DNA of 16,068 nt from Massilia sp. (GTDB lineage: Bacteria > Pseudomonadota > Gammaproteobacteria > Burkholderiales > Burkholderiaceae_D): NCBI GenBank assembly GCA_003484545.1, contig DNCF01000371.1, positions 1 to 16,068 on the forward strand. The letters are read 5' to 3'. A program made the translations under genes and the position numbers. Shown one piece after another: positions 14,344-16,068 of the stretch; within the stretch, counting starts at the first letter, position 1, and each line of letters starts with the position of its first letter. A model generated the notes under the pieces. That model saw only the letters and a list, made by a program, of their open reading frames with translations, did no database searches and was not told the origin of the DNA.

Positions 14344-16068
<1,725 letters not shown>

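Overview
The window is a compact, GC-rich stretch of bacterial chromosome with every gene on the + strand. Gene content and order (rodZ–ispG–hisS–yfgM–bamB–der–hfq–hflX–hflK–hflC–hisZ–purA–phosphoribosyltransferase) is the conserved arrangement of Burkholderiales. The protein sequences and the repeats starting GTAGGGTGGGC suggest the Oxalobacteraceae (Massilia/Telluria/Duganella type). The genus is an inference from memory, not a database match.

Layout. 2-241 is the C-terminal end of RodZ. It is followed by ispG (isoprenoid precursor synthesis) and, after a pair of inverted REP-like repeats, hisS. Then come yfgM and bamB (Sec-associated TPR protein and outer-membrane assembly lipoprotein), der (ribosome-assembly GTPase), a 200-base AT-rich leader with a terminator hairpin, hfq, and the tightly packed hflX-hflK-hflC group (ribosome-associated GTPase and the FtsH-modulating membrane pair). 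A strong intrinsic terminator at 10235-10266 ends this block. A second transcription unit begins after a 313-base gap holding another REP-like hairpin, a perfect 15-base palindrome and a -10-like TAAAAT. It carries hisZ, purA and a purine-type phosphoribosyltransferase, and ends at a terminator near 13618-13650. The last unit is a MarC-family membrane protein followed one base later by a PAS/PAS/HisKA/HATPase hybrid sensor kinase, which runs off the window just as its receiver domain starts.

How the genes fit together. Most are housekeeping: translation and its quality control (hisS, der, hflX, hfq), envelope biogenesis and proteolysis control (rodZ, yfgM, bamB, hflKC), and nucleotide/histidine metabolism (hisZ, purA, the phosphoribosyltransferase, all linked to PRPP or purines). 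The marC–kinase end looks more accessory.

I found no mobile-element gene, CRISPR array, tRNA, rRNA, phage gene or defence cassette, and nothing I would call a new multi-gene system. The items worth a second look are small: covarying REP hairpins, the hfq leader, two perfect palindromes, a histidine-alternating HisS tail, and the marC–kinase pairing.
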